Source of the DNA: Histoplasma ohiense
Lineage: Eukaryota; Ascomycota; Eurotiomycetes; Onygenales; Ajellomycetaceae
DNA length: 64,000 nucleotides
Direction of reading: 5' to 3'
Assembly (NCBI GenBank): GCA_017607445.1
Contig: JAEVHH010000004.1
Location: forward strand, 1,302,001-1,366,000
A program made the position numbers and the translations under genes. Shown piece after piece: positions 35,948 through 46,710 of the stretch (the stretch's first letter is position 1; each line of letters opens with the position of its first letter). Under the pieces are notes generated by a model. It saw nothing but the letters and a program-made list of their open reading frames with translations. It made no database searches and had not been told where the DNA came from.

Positions 35948-36847
35948 ATGGCGCCTCCGTCTTTTAAGAAGCGCAAGATCGAAGATGGAATGAACGGCAG
36001 AACCGCGAGACCAAAAAAGAAGTTCAAGAAACAGCGGATATACCACAGCAGCTCGGAAGATGAAGGGGACCGTAACGATGAAGGGTTTACCGCAGTCAAT
36101 CTGCAGGACTCTGATAGTGAGAAGGAAGAGCACTTAAGCAAAGAGTACCAGGAGCAAAATATTTTCGCGGACTCGGATGATGAAGAGCCAATTGCTACGG
36201 CCACAGCTGAGAGATCGCACCCACTACCCGACGAAGTTGCATCCTCAGAATCAGATTCGTACGCTGCATCTTCTGCCGCCTCGGCCTCCGGCTCCAACAT
36301 AGACTCGGAAGATTCTATTTCCGGCACAGACCAGTCAAGAAGCACCCGCCGTAGGAAGCTTTCCAAACGAAACGACCCCTCCGCCTTCTCAACCTCCATC
36401 TCCAAAATCCTCTCGACAAAACTACCCACCGCCGCCCGCGCAGACCCTTTACTCTCGCGAAGCAGATCGACAGCTGAAACTACTTCACAGCTCGCAGATA
36501 AAAAGCTCGAGAGCCGCGCGCTTGCGAAACTGCGGGCTGAGAAACGGGAAGTGCTGGAACGTGGGCGGATACGAGATGTCCTGGGAGTGGAAAGGGGTGA
36601 GGCTGGCGAAACTGCGGAACAGGAGAAGCGACTGCGGAAGATTGCTCAACGCGGTGTGATTAAGCTGTTCAATGCAATGAGGGCGGCGCAGGTGCGCGGA
36701 GAGGAGCTCGCGAAGGAGGAGAGGAGGAAGAGGGGTATTGTTGGCATGGCAGAGCGGGAGAAAGCAGTCAATGAGGTTAGCAAGCAGGTGTTTCTAGATT
36801 TGATTAATGGGAAAGGGGGGAAGGGCTTGAATATCGAAGAGGCATGA
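35948..36847 (+). CDS. RRP15: Ribosomal RNA processing protein 15
   Basis: A single exon of 299 codons. Rrp15 is a nucleolar factor for 60S precursor maturation. The N-terminus is strongly basic (KKRKIEDG, RPKKKFKK, likely nucleolar signals), followed by acidic Ser/Asp/Glu-rich stretches. The conserved C-terminal half begins near residue 143 (FSTSISKILSTKL), runs through ADPLLSRSRS, LAKLRAEKREVLERGRIRDVL and EKRLRKIAQRGVIKLFNAMR. This order and the motifs match Rrp15. It is divergent with SRP54. Confidence 0.92.
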   Translation: MAPPSFKKRKIEDGMNGRTARPKKKFKKQRIYHSSSEDEGDRNDEGFTAVNLQDSDSEKEEHLSKEYQEQNIFADSDDEEPIATATAERSHPLPDEVASSESDSYAASSAASASGSNIDSEDSISGTDQSRSTRRRKLSKRNDPSAFSTSISKILSTKLPTAARADPLLSRSRSTAETTSQLADKKLESRALAKLRAEKREVLERGRIRDVLGVERGEAGETAEQEKRLRKIAQRGVIKLFNAMRAAQVRGEELAKEERRKRGIVGMAEREKAVNEVSKQVFLDLINGKGGKGLNIEEA

Positions 36848-37256
36848 GACATGGATATCCTTTTTTTGTTCATATCTTCTCCGCTATCCGCTATATTTCT
36901 GTATGCATTTTTTCATTTGACCTGTGCGGGTATAAAAATGGGCGTTATTGGGGTTTTCACTAAAGAAATGTTGGTGGTGTGATGTCTATCGGGGAATATA
37001 TAATACACATGTCGCAAGTATCGAGTATACACACGGCGACGCTCAATCATACGACACAAGAAAAAAGAAGATCCACCATGATCTGTTCCAGTCTTTTGTC
37101 ACGTTCAGCGGAGATGGCTTGTCATGGATGTCCGAGATCCAGTACTAAACGAAGAAATGAATAAGACAAAATGGGAAAATGAACGCCTAACATTTCATGA
37201 CTTGATTGAGTATAGGCTGCCGATTTCGCGGTCCAATTCGCATAAAATCATCAGCG
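36848..37256. other. Convergent 3' intergenic region
   Basis: Between the ends of RRP15 and the ferredoxin gene. Nothing recognised. Confidence 0.6.
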
Positions 37257-38099
37257 CTACTTCTTCTCAAAATCACTTGCTTGCAAATTTCGAGTCATGC
37301 TCGGCAGTCGTACAACGAGTCCATCCAACTCCGGGCTCATCTTCACTTGGCATCCTAGCCGCGAAGTCTCCGTCAAGCCAAAGGCAAGGTCGAGCATGTC
37401 ATTCTCGTCGTCGTCAGGTTCTTCCAGCTTATCGTACATGTCGGGATCTTCCACGATAACATGGCAGGTTGAGCACGCGCATGATCCACCGCAGGCACCT
37501 ACGGGTATAAGTTTATATTAGCCCGGCATCCATATGGAAATAAAGTTGAAAAAAAAAAATCTAATATTCTATAGAAGTTGCATATTGCGGCGGGAGAAAA
37601 AAATGATTTCTACCTTCCATTTCTAGATCATTCGCCTGGGCGATATCAAGCAGGTTGTCCCCCTTGGCCACCTTGAAATGGTGTTTCTCACCGTCCTTGT
37701 CAATGAAGGTCACATTGAGCCTGGCAGAAGCACGGTTGTGAGTTTCTTTGGAACTTATACTGAAAGGGCGTATCCATTATTATAAAATATTCTGAAAACT
37801 CACTCCTCTCCCTGTTTGGGAGGATCAATATGTCCATGCGATGCCACCGCAGTGACTGAAAATCTCCGCCGTGCCCGGAGAGCATTTTGCGGACATTGCG
37901 CATTTAATCCACCCCTCCGTAGATTCAGTGATCTGAGGTATACTGAGTGTCTGTGGGCCGCGCTATTGAAAGATCTTGGGGCCGAAGTCATAGAGGCATT
38001 CCAGCATGTTGGCGGTTGCTGAACGAGTTGTCTGTAGTCCTTGAGGAAATGTGATGCGGTGATTCGTAACTGGCGGGTAATACCGTTGCATATCGACAT
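37257..38099 (-). CDS. Mitochondrial [2Fe-2S] ferredoxin (adrenodoxin/Yah1 type)
   Basis: Three exons, 38099-37804, 37759-37614 and 37498-37257, with introns GTGAGT..TTCAG and GTAGAA..GTAG; 227 residues. Yah1-type ferredoxins pass electrons to iron-sulfur cluster assembly and to heme A and ubiquinone synthesis in the mitochondrial matrix. The first ~95 residues are basic and Ser-rich with few acids, as expected of a presequence. The cluster ligands are Cys150, Cys156 and Cys159 (in ACGGSCACSTC) and Cys197 (RLGCQV). VTFIDKDGEKH starts the fold and VRLPSMTRNL closes it. The second intron falls just before the cluster motif. Family identity is very clear. Confidence 0.95.
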
Positions 38100-38471
38100 G
38101 GCTCTGGAAGGGAGACGAATAAGACACGAATATTTCCCTTTTCTAATTGATACTTAGAACAATATTGACATAGAATAAAATGGCGTTCGGAGGATATCTT
38201 TCTGTGCGGCAACACTGATGCCGCTGGAAGTTCGGCATCAATGTTTTAAGCCGCCTATTATACACGGCAAAAAAAAAAAAAAAAACAAAAAAAAAAAATT
38301 GCTGGAAAACTAAAAAAGGAACAACATCATCGTCATCATCATCAACGGCAATATCGAATCTTTGAGAATACCCCTACAAACGCCAACCACTATAGATACC
38401 ACATAACTGACAGGCCGGTATCTCGCCAATTTAACTGGGAACAATAAATAACACGCACTCCGCAGCTCATC
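38100..38471. promoter_or_regulatory. Divergent promoter of ferredoxin and UGO1
   Basis: A 372-bp spacer between two mitochondrial genes, with an A-rich tract at about 38270-38298 and ATC units near 38325-38345. No specific factor site can be named. Confidence 0.5.
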
Positions 38472-40208
38472 ATGGGCTCGTCCTCTGAAGGACCAAACCC
38501 ACTCCGTCCGTACTATGTTCCACCCTCCATCGGTCTGCCCAAGTCTCCCCCCAACACCGTTTCTGGACCGCCAGTTTCCAGCGCGCTCGTTAACAAGGCG
38601 AATATTAGAAATTCGGCGCGGGAGATCTTCTCGGAATTTGACTACTCGGAGTACCTGGGGGAGTCATCCCCGACGATATCAGACTCCGTCAAGGAGCTGG
38701 TGGAAAAGGCGCTATGGAGGTACAGCAGCGTGTTGACAGCCCAACCGTTCGAGGTTGCAAAGACTATTTTGCAGGTATATGTTGCGCATCCTGCGCACAC
38801 AGGTATGGCCGATAGACACGATAAGCAGAGGCGTGATCGAGGGTACCGGGACAATTACTACGAGGAGGTATGTATGGTTTTGTTCGACAAGAATGTTCAT
38901 ACATCAACATACGTCGGAAGACTAACGTGAGATATTACATAGGACTCCGCGCCCTCGTCCGATGACGAGAGCAGCTATTTTACATTAGATGCTGCTGGGT
39001 CGCCTACTCCATCCTCCCGAAACCGCGGTCCCCGGCGTCGTATCACCGATAGGGCGGGCTATATACCACCAGCCTCTGGTTCCGCTACTAAAAACACACT
39101 CAAAATCAAGGATACCTCAGCGCTATTTGACGTACTGGCTCAACTATGGGGCAATAGTGGCCCTACCTCCCTATGGAAAGCGACGAACTCATCATTCGTG
39201 TATTCCCTACTTCTCCCGACCCTCAATACTTTTATCCGGAGTCTTCTATCTGCGATCCTCTCTTTTCCAGATGAAGGCCTCTCTTCTCTTGCCGAGCCTG
39301 ATATCCTCACATCCTCGTCCCCCGGCTCGTCTTTACTGCTAACCTGCATTTCCTCTGCGCTCTCTGCTATTCTCCTCTCCCCCATCGATACAACTCGCAC
39401 ATATCTTATTCTCACCCCACCAAACCAGGGGCCGCGATCACTCCTTCGTGCTATCCGTCTCCTTCCTACCCCCAACTACCTAATACCACCTCATCTCCTC
39501 CCAATTACAATTCTAAATTCGACGCTTCCAACCTTCCTAACCAGCGCCACCCCGCTTGTCCTCAAATCTTACCTCTCCCTCGACCCCGTCCTCAACCCCT
39601 CATCGTGGAGCATCTTCACTTTTTTCGCATCATGCCTGGACCTAGCCGTCCGCTTCCCCCTCGAAACCGTCCTCCGCCGTGCGCAAATAGCCACATTCAC
39701 CTCACCAGCCCTACGCCAACAGGGCAGCCTTCTCCCAAGCCCAAGCCCAACTTCCACAACAACGCCGCCTCTGCTCCCCGCCAAAAGAAAATCATCCACA
39801 CCCTTAGCGGTCGTTGAAACCATCGTCCCCACCCCACAATCCTACCGCGGCATCATCGGCACGATGTGGACCATAGTTTATGAAGAAGGCACAAACCCAC
39901 ACACCCTTGAGCTCGAGCAGGTATATGCCCACCACGGCGCAGAGCAGTCATCACGGACGTCATCAGCGCAGGGAACGGTGGCAAGCCGACGGACACAGAA
40001 GCAGCGGCAGGGACAGGGCGTGCAGGGCCTGTATCGCGGCTGGCGCCTAGGGATGTGGGCCCTCGTTGGCGTGTGGGGCTCTGGCATTTTGGGTGCGGTA
40101 CTGGGGATGAGGGATGATGAAATGGAAACGGGTCCTGGAGGTTCTAGGCTGGCGTTGGAGTCTACGGGTGGAAGGGTGGGGAGTGTGTCTACCAAGGGCG
40201 CATTTTGA
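38472..40208 (+). CDS. UGO1: Mitochondrial fusion and transport protein Ugo1
   Basis: Exons 38472-38867 and 38943-40208, intron GTATGT..CATAG, product 553 residues. Ugo1 is a modified carrier protein of the mitochondrial outer membrane that works with Fzo1 and Mgm1 in fusion. The N-terminus (PLRPYYVPPSIGLP) is typical of fungal Ugo1. The region LTAQPFEVAKTILQVYV matches a carrier signature, a second PxD-like site is in LLSPIDTTRTYLIL, and a third in RFPLETVLRRAQIAT; TSLWKATNSSFVYSLLLPTLN lies between. Hydrophobic segments fall at expected spacing. Between residues about 395 and 500 the sequence is low in complexity. Confidence 0.9.
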
Positions 40209-41495
40209 TTCGACAATTTGGGCAAACTATATACTTCATTGCTTAGTTGCTTGCTACGTCTATGCCATCCCGCGTCCAGCCTTTGTATCGTCATCGTCTT
40301 ATCGTATCTCCTTATTTCCCTTCTGGATAGCCTTCATACCCATCAACCCCATACGCCTTCCTCCCACTCGACCTTTCGCAACAGGAAAATGAAAAAAAGA
40401 CTGGGTCTCTATAAGTTCTAAGTCGGACATTATGTGTCGATCCCTGTTTTTATACCTTCATTTCCTATCTCTGTTCGAATATGACTTCTCTTCTCTCTAC
40501 TCCCTTTCCCTAGATCTACATCCCTCCAATAGCACGACTACATTTGCGCTTGTCGAGTCTAAGGAATAACACTCCTCCCTCCACCTTTTTGCCGGTATAC
40601 GTACGTATCTGTGTACATGTATTATTATCTACGCCAGTGTTTTATTTCCTATCATTTTCTATTTTAATGTTTTATTCATCAGACCAACGACTTATTTTCA
40701 AAGATGATTTAACTTAAATTTCACGCCCTTTCCTCTATCCTCTTCTCTCGTCCCGTCCTTGCCTCTTAACGACGAGTCTAACTTGCCTCTCCATCGAATG
40801 AATTTGATTTTATACTTCTGATATATTTATCAACTATGTGGGGTTATTACAGGGAAAATATTTTATAATATTTTTCATCTATGATACTTCTCTTCGAACA
40901 CTTGTACAACACATATTATTGGGATACAAAGGGAGCAAAACAAAGGGGAAAGCATAGGGGAAAGCAAAGACGTAAACTCATCAACATTGTCATTATCTAA
41001 AAAAGAAAAACAAAACTAAACAAAACAAAAACAAAGATAAGAAATAAAAAAAATAATAACAAAATGGAAAGGGAAGCAATATAGGCGGTGGGGTAAGGCG
41101 GAAAAGGGGGCACATTTTTTGAAAGTGACATAGATGATTACAGCACCAGGAAGAGAAGAGAAAATAAGAAAAAGGAAAAGGGAATAAAAAGAGGGGATAA
41201 AAAGACAATAGGAATTCAGTTGCTTCATATCTTTTTTGACGCTGGGTTTGCACCTCGCTTTTTCTTATGTAAAATACACAGATTCCGGCTTGGTTGCGGA
41301 CATCCTAAACGAACAAATGTAGAATGAAACTGAAGAATTTGACGTTGTCCAGGATTATATGGTATGAACCGTGTTCATGCATACCCTAAGCGTCTCTTTA
41401 AATCAAATATCAACAATAATTAAAAATGAGAACTAGAAAAAAGAGGTTAGAAGAGCGCTTGTACGCAAGCTTACTGCTAATATAGCTGTTATAAG
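40209..41495. other. Convergent 3' intergenic region
   Basis: Lies between the 3' ends of UGO1 and hapX. It is AT-rich, with an A/C-rich low-complexity tract near 40997-41060. HapX transcripts may have a long 3' UTR here, but nothing in the sequence proves it. No gene recognised. Confidence 0.6.
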
Positions 41496-42911
41496 CTAGT
41501 CGGCAAATCTCCGATCGAAATACTTCAACACACCCATCACACTGGCCACTTCGACCTCCATCGCCGGCCGGTTGCCATAATCTGTGAGTGGCGGATCACG
41601 TGGAGTAGGTAGAGTGTGCAGGCGCGGTAGCCAGGTGTTTAAGTCGTCCGTGGCACGAGAGAAATTTGGATGGCGCGAAAGCGCAGTGTAGGTATCTGCG
41701 CAGGAGAGGCTGATGGGTTGACGTTGAGTTGATGACGTTGATGACGACGGCGTGTTCATTTCGTGGGATTGGCAACATCCACCACGCGAGTTGCCACCTC
41801 CACAACAACCTGAGCTTGTCGCAATGGCAGCGGCGCTGGTGGCACGAGATGCAGCGAGGCTTTTACAAAAGAGTGTGCTCTTTGGATCAGCCTTGCATTG
41901 CGCGCAGGTTCCAGGTCCGTTGATGCATGGATTAGACTTCTTTGGGTTTGAATGAAGGGGTTCAGAGAGGACATCGCCTTCAGAAGGAGGGGGGGTAAAT
42001 TGTGACAGGTTTCTGATTGTTAATCTATTGTGTAGCTTAATAGGTGTCGAGTTGTTTTCTTCCTCTGCGACCATCTCCGCACACACGCACGGGGTGCCAT
42101 CCTGGCAGAAGCCGCATGGGTCTATGACTCTGGAGGGAGACACCGACGTCTCACTAGTTCGAATAGTGCGATCACGGTTTGTAGAGAACAGGGCTGTAAA
42201 ATCAGTTTCCAATTCCTCTGGTTCTGGCTTGATTATAATATCTGGCCTGTGTCGCTTCGATGCACTTGTTTGGTTAGGAGAGTGTGATCTTTTAGAGGGA
42301 GATTCATCCTGCTGAGCAGCGGGAGGATTGGAGAAGCGAAAGGCCTCCTCAACACACTGACACCGTGTTGCGGAGCAGTTCTCACAGGCAGATACCATCT
42401 CTGGAATTCCAGATGCTTGCTCTGCCAGCTTAACCCTTCGCATCAAATCGTCCTTTGCATGTTTCTCTATAGCAAGATTGTTCTCTAGCATCTGGCATTG
42501 TTTCTTCCACCATGATATATCAACCTTGCATTGTTCCAGCTCACACGAAATAACGTCAATGCGGTCCTTCAAAGCAACTGACTGTCGCTCATTCTCTTCT
42601 TCAATTTGCCTGAGTTGTTCTTCTAGCTCTCCAACCCTAGCAGCTCTTCTTTCCCGAAAAGCTCTCTGAGCAGCGCGATTTTGGGCCTTCCGTTTTGTTG
42701 GCGGGGTATCAGTAGCTGGCTTGCGACCAGGCTTAGGTCGAGGCGGTATGACCCATTCCTTAGATGTGATAGACGTGGGTTTGAGGGTCGCAGGCGTAGG
42801 CGTGTCATCAGCAGCTAGAGATGGTTGGCAAGACGGTACGGCTGGGGCAAGTGGAGCAGGAGAGGGCATCGAAATCGACGAAGGAGTCGAAGCAGTGGAT
42901 GAGGACAGCAT
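41496..42911 (-). CDS. hapX: bZIP iron-response regulator HapX
   Basis: A single exon of 471 codons. HapX joins the CCAAT-binding complex to repress iron-using pathways in iron starvation and to activate vacuolar iron storage in excess. The CCAAT-complex binding segment KEWVIPPRPKPGRKP is at residues 51-65 and the bZIP basic region at about 73-93 (RKAQNRAAQRAFRERR), followed by a coiled coil to about 168. Four cysteine-rich clusters match the known A-D order: CENCSATRCQC (176-186), CGFCQDGTPCVC (266-277), a third at 329-349 and CCGGGNSRGGCC (369-380). An acidic C-terminal end (MGVLKYFDRRFAD) is present. The pattern is diagnostic. Confidence 0.96.
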   Translation of the reverse strand: MLSSSTASTPSSISMPSPAPLAPAVPSCQPSLAADDTPTPATLKPTSITSKEWVIPPRPKPGRKPATDTPPTKRKAQNRAAQRAFRERRAARVGELEEQLRQIEEENERQSVALKDRIDVISCELEQCKVDISWWKKQCQMLENNLAIEKHAKDDLMRRVKLAEQASGIPEMVSACENCSATRCQCVEEAFRFSNPPAAQQDESPSKRSHSPNQTSASKRHRPDIIIKPEPEELETDFTALFSTNRDRTIRTSETSVSPSRVIDPCGFCQDGTPCVCAEMVAEEENNSTPIKLHNRLTIRNLSQFTPPPSEGDVLSEPLHSNPKKSNPCINGPGTCAQCKADPKSTLFCKSLAASRATSAAAIATSSGCCGGGNSRGGCCQSHEMNTPSSSTSSTQRQPISLSCADTYTALSRHPNFSRATDDLNTWLPRLHTLPTPRDPPLTDYGNRPAMEVEVASVMGVLKYFDRRFAD

Positions 42912-43153
42912 GGCAACGTTCTATGATGCGGAGTTCTATGATGTGCTATTGTACATGGATGTACAGTACATGTGTACGGTGGGATAGTTGTCGTGGATTA
43001 TCGGTCGGCTTGCCTGAGATACTATCTCTGTGACGCTTTAAATTGCTTGGACGTCATGGACCAGGGGTTAAGCAGTCGACAGTAATCAAGATTCAATTGA
43101 AGAGCCATGGAAATAAAAGCAAAAGTAAAAACGAAAAAGAAAAAAAAATCAGA
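42912..43153. promoter_or_regulatory. Shared divergent promoter of hapX and the small unknown gene
   Basis: Only 242 bp separate the two start codons. It contains ATGTACAGTACAT (42959-42971), a palindrome with one central base, flanked by further GTACAT and TGTAC words. The A-rich stretch 43110-43150 lies next to the plus-strand start. Confidence 0.5.
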
Positions 43154-43765
43154 ATGTCGAAGCTAGGTACGTCGAGTGAGTGTTGGGACAAATTTGGAAT
43201 CGCGGGGATTCGGAAGATCAGATTAGATTATCGTGCGATAATCACGTGCTCGTGACATTGCTTCTGTGCAGAGTTATCTGATCGCCAAGGCCGGCTTATC
43301 GTTCAATACGACGACATCAACGACATCGACGAAGACATATGTGTATACCGTGGATCCCATGTATACCAACTTAACCTGGAGAACCTCGGATATGAACTTG
43401 TTATCCTGTTGCCTGAAACTCCTATCACAATCACAGATGGGTTAGATACGGATTATTGGAACAAAGTGGACAGGGATCGCTACGAATATGCTCCAATTAG
43501 CTCACATTGGCGTCCGCTAAAGCAATCTAAATCCTCCCCGAGTCCGAGGTCTGCGAAGGAATTGTTCGTTCGGTTACGTAAAAGCTTGATAGTCTGCAAG
43601 AGTGGAAGGGTTCACAAATACGCCGAGACTTCCTCCGTGTACACCGGCCTATTGTTCCACTACCGTCATTTTGAGATGACGTTGAAGATTCCCACGTTTG
43701 CGCAGCGCAATATTGAACACGAGAATCGAATCCACGAGCCAGAACTTGGAGATCGGAATTTGTAA
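43154..43765 (+). CDS. Small protein of unknown function with a 13-nt first exon
   Basis: The proposed model has exon 1 at 43154-43166 (MSKL plus one base) and exon 2 at 43272-43765, with intron GTACGT..GTGCAG; 168 residues. Reading frame stays open upstream to the acceptor, and the joint gives LELSDRQGRLIVQYDD. I do not recognise the family; acidic Asp-rich start, then VYRGSHVYQLN and a basic Ser-rich loop, and VYTGLLFHYRHFEM near the end. No membrane segment. The first exon is inferred from splice signals only; a start elsewhere is possible. Confidence 0.6.
43226..43243. promoter_or_regulatory. GATA-type palindrome next to a CACGTG box
   Basis: GATTATCG-TG-CGATAATC has two 8-bp arms around two bases and so two opposed GATA cores. 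CACGTG follows at 43244-43249. It lies in the first intron of the plus-strand gene and about 315 bp upstream of the hapX start. SreA-type GATA regulators control hapX in Aspergillus, which makes this a candidate site; this is inference. Confidence 0.45.
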
Positions 43766-43861
43766 AAACTATATAAGGATACCCATTCCCCTGCCTCCTC
43801 AGGCAGCTCCTTCGTGACTCAATCTACCTCAGACTACACAACCAAATCAGAGCAGCTCATC

Positions 43862-44673
43862 ATGTCACCAAGCCCTCTTGTCGCCAGCCAAAAGGTTCAT
43901 GACCTTCTCCAGAGGCTTCATGCGGCTTCTATAGCTCAAGAACGGAGCATTTACACCATTTTCTGGTTCCTGACCAGAAAAGTCCGCACTCTTTTCACGA
44001 ATCAGAGATGGTCATCTCTGGATGATAATTTTACCAAGGATAAATTCGTTGCCCTGGAGGTTGACAAAAGCGAATTTGTCTACCTCCTTGCACGGACTAC
44101 CGGTGCGACTACTATAGTGGAGGCGGGCACAAGTTTCGGTGTTTCCACTATTTACTTGGCTCTGGCTGCTGGGCAAAATGCCACTGCACTCTCTCCATCT
44201 CCCGACACACCTGGACAGGGGGCTAAGGTGATTGCTACAGAGAAAGAGCCCAAGAAGGCCAAACGCGCTCGGGAACATTGGAAGGAGGCGGGGCCTGAGG
44301 TTGAGCCATGGATCACTCTGTTGGAGGGGGATTTGAACAACACTCTCCCTACCGAGTTGAATAGGGTGGAAGAGGTTGACCTGCTACTTCTTGATAGTAT
44401 GTCTCCCCCTTCTTTATTTAACTGCCTTGCGAATATTGACTTATTATCACCAATAATGTAGTCTGGACACCGTTGGCCCTTCCAGCGTTGAAAATCGTCC
44501 AGCCAAAACTTCGACATGGAGCACTCATTGTTGCGGATAATACCTCCAGTTTCCGATCTGACTATCGGGATTTTTTGGATTACGTACATGATCCTAAGAA
44601 TGGATTCAAGTCCATGACGACTCCATTTAAGGGAGGACTCGAAGTGATTGTATATCTTCCGACTACCCAATAG
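43862..44673 (+). CDS. Class I SAM-dependent O-methyltransferase (family 3, catechol/caffeoyl-CoA type)
   Basis: Exons 43862-44396 and 44462-44673, intron GTATGT..TGTAG, 248 residues. The Rossmann-like SAM-binding start is IVEAGTSFGVSTIYLALA, and the acidic residue after strand 2 sits in VIATEKEPKKAKRAREHW. WITLLEGDL and VDLLLLDIW follow, the second of these crossing the splice junction and holding the catalytic-metal Asp. HGALIVADN corresponds to the D-N metal motif of this family. The end GGLEVIVYL is typical. The substrate is unknown. No biosynthetic cluster surrounds it. The upstream frame extends to 43814 without an ATG, so 43862 is chosen. Confidence 0.88.
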
Positions 44674-44941
44674 GGCAGGGCAGTCTGAACATATCTCTTC
44701 CTGTTTTGTTACTGTGTCGTTATGTCCATTATTGTCCACCTTTTCAACATTCCTGGACTCAGCGAGTATTCAACAACAATTAATGTAATCACCCATACCA
44801 CAAAAGCAAAGAAATCGATGTAATACGCAAATTTTCATACTTTTGACCAAGTTATTATTCCGCAACATAACCGTACTTTTTTCTTTCGACCATCCGTTAA
44901 TGACTCGACTTCAGACAAGTGTGTGACACTCCTTTAATTCG

Positions 44942-46710
44942 TTACTCATATTCAGCCAACGCTGGTGACCCTGGACATGGCTCCTTTGAAAACTTGGTTT
45001 GCACAAACACCTTTTGGATACCTTTCTTTCTTTCGTCGCACATTCGATAGAGAAGATCTAGGTCTTCCAGCTTAACACGGGTTGAAACCATTTGCAATGG
45101 ATCAAGTTCGCCACTTTTCACGAGCGAGAGAAGGTGTTCCCAGTATTTTTGTATAGGAGCCTGGCCATTACCAATCAGTCTAACACCGCGCTGCATGAGG
45201 GATCCGATATTAAAGTGATTTGTCTGTCACTGTCAGCAATTGATATTCCAGTTCCTCACCTAAACTTTATTTAGGGGATAATCAAACACTTAACACATTG
45301 ATCCAACGCTCACTCCATGTTGCGGATCTATAAGCTAGTGTCGAGAGAATCACTTACATAGCCCACATAAATTCCTGTAATCCCGCACCTCCCAAAATTC
45401 CTCACGGACGTAACCATCTCATTCAAGATTTCCGACGTATCGGTCTCCGCCCCAAGAATAATCTCTATATAATGCGCCCAGCCCTTCGCATACTCCCCAG
45501 CTGCACACTCTAACGCCACATCCGGGCCCTGCCCACCACGCACCATTTCCTTCAACACAGAGGTCACCGACTCTCCACTCCGTAAGGTCGAAAAATCCAC
45601 CGTCTCAACACGCGGCAGCTTCTCCTTGACAAAGCCTAAACGCCAAGCACCCGCTCCGCCGTCAATAATAATCACTCTGTCCGCGCCGTGCATGAAGCTG
45701 AACTCTGCACACATCTGCCCGATGGGTCCCGCACCCCATATCGACACGACATCTCCCTCCTGCACGCCCGTGTCAACCACACAGTGCCAAGCTGTACCGA
45801 GCACGTCGGAGAGGTAGAGGCCCTTCTCATCAGGGACGTTGGCGGGGAGTGGAAGGAGGTTGGTCTCCGCATAGGGCACACGGACATATTCAGCTTGACC
45901 ACCGGCAAAACCTCCAGTGAGGTGGGAGTAGCCGAACATTCCTATTTAACTTTCAGTGATTAACATATTCTACCCATGCTACCCAGGACTTGCAAAATAA
46001 ATAGAATGGTGGTAATACTGACCTGCTGTGCGTGACCCATACATCTCATTTTCCAACTGACTAGCATTTGTGCGCTCGCATTGCGAGGAGAGCTTCTGCT
46101 TGCAGTATTTACAATCACCGCAGGCGATTTGGAAGGATGCGACGACACGATCGCCCTTTTTCAGATTTTTGACGCTCACGCCTACGGATTCTACTTCTCC
46201 GCAGAATTCATGGCCCATGATATCTCCCTTTTGCATTTCAACAACGGAACCTGGAGGCCGACCATATCAGAATAAATTGTACCGCAAAAATGTGAATGTA
46301 TATTTGGAGTCTGTAAAGATAGTAGAATATAATCTATGCGCACCGTGATAGAGATGCAAATCGCTCCCGCAAATTGTCGTTCCGGTAACTTTCAAAATTG
46401 CATCTGTATCCTCGATAATCTTGGGTTTAGGAACGTCCACTGTTATTCCCAAAATTCGTATCAGTAAAAGGAATACTTCGTTTCCCCATGAAGGAGCTAG
46501 AGGGCTATCCCTTGCTAGATATATTTTGTACAATTTCGACATACCAACGGCCACATCGTTTTTCCCCAGCCATACTAAAGCCTTCATCGTCTCACTACTC
46601 GGATCTGCAAATTTCTGTTTATCTCTTGCCGGGTTGCTCACATCCTGCGCAATGCTAGCGTCTTCTTTTCTCCCTGTTTCCAAAATATTTGCAGCGCGCG
46701 ATGTTGCCAT
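44942..46710 (-). CDS. Zinc-dependent alcohol/formaldehyde dehydrogenase-like MDR protein
   Basis: Five exons, 46710-46545, 46439-46344, 46250-46023, 45941-45358 and 45223-44942, give 451 residues. All four introns obey GT..AG and keep frame. The catalytic-zinc region is TTICGSDLHLYHG and GHEFCGEVESVG. Structural-zinc cysteines are in CGDCKYCKQKLSSQCE. The NAD(P) loop is VVSIWGAGPIGQMCAEF, and VALECAAG follows. An extended loop before the C-terminal lobe and the overall order place it with glutathione-independent formaldehyde dehydrogenase-like members. An N-terminal 40-residue extension is Ser- and Lys-rich and may be a targeting segment. Substrate is not decidable. Confidence 0.9.

Noticed and set aside
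36037..36429. Minus-strand frame (35773-36429) over RRP15
   Set aside because: Mirror of the acidic Ser-rich region of RRP15, giving artificial Ser/Leu-rich sequence.
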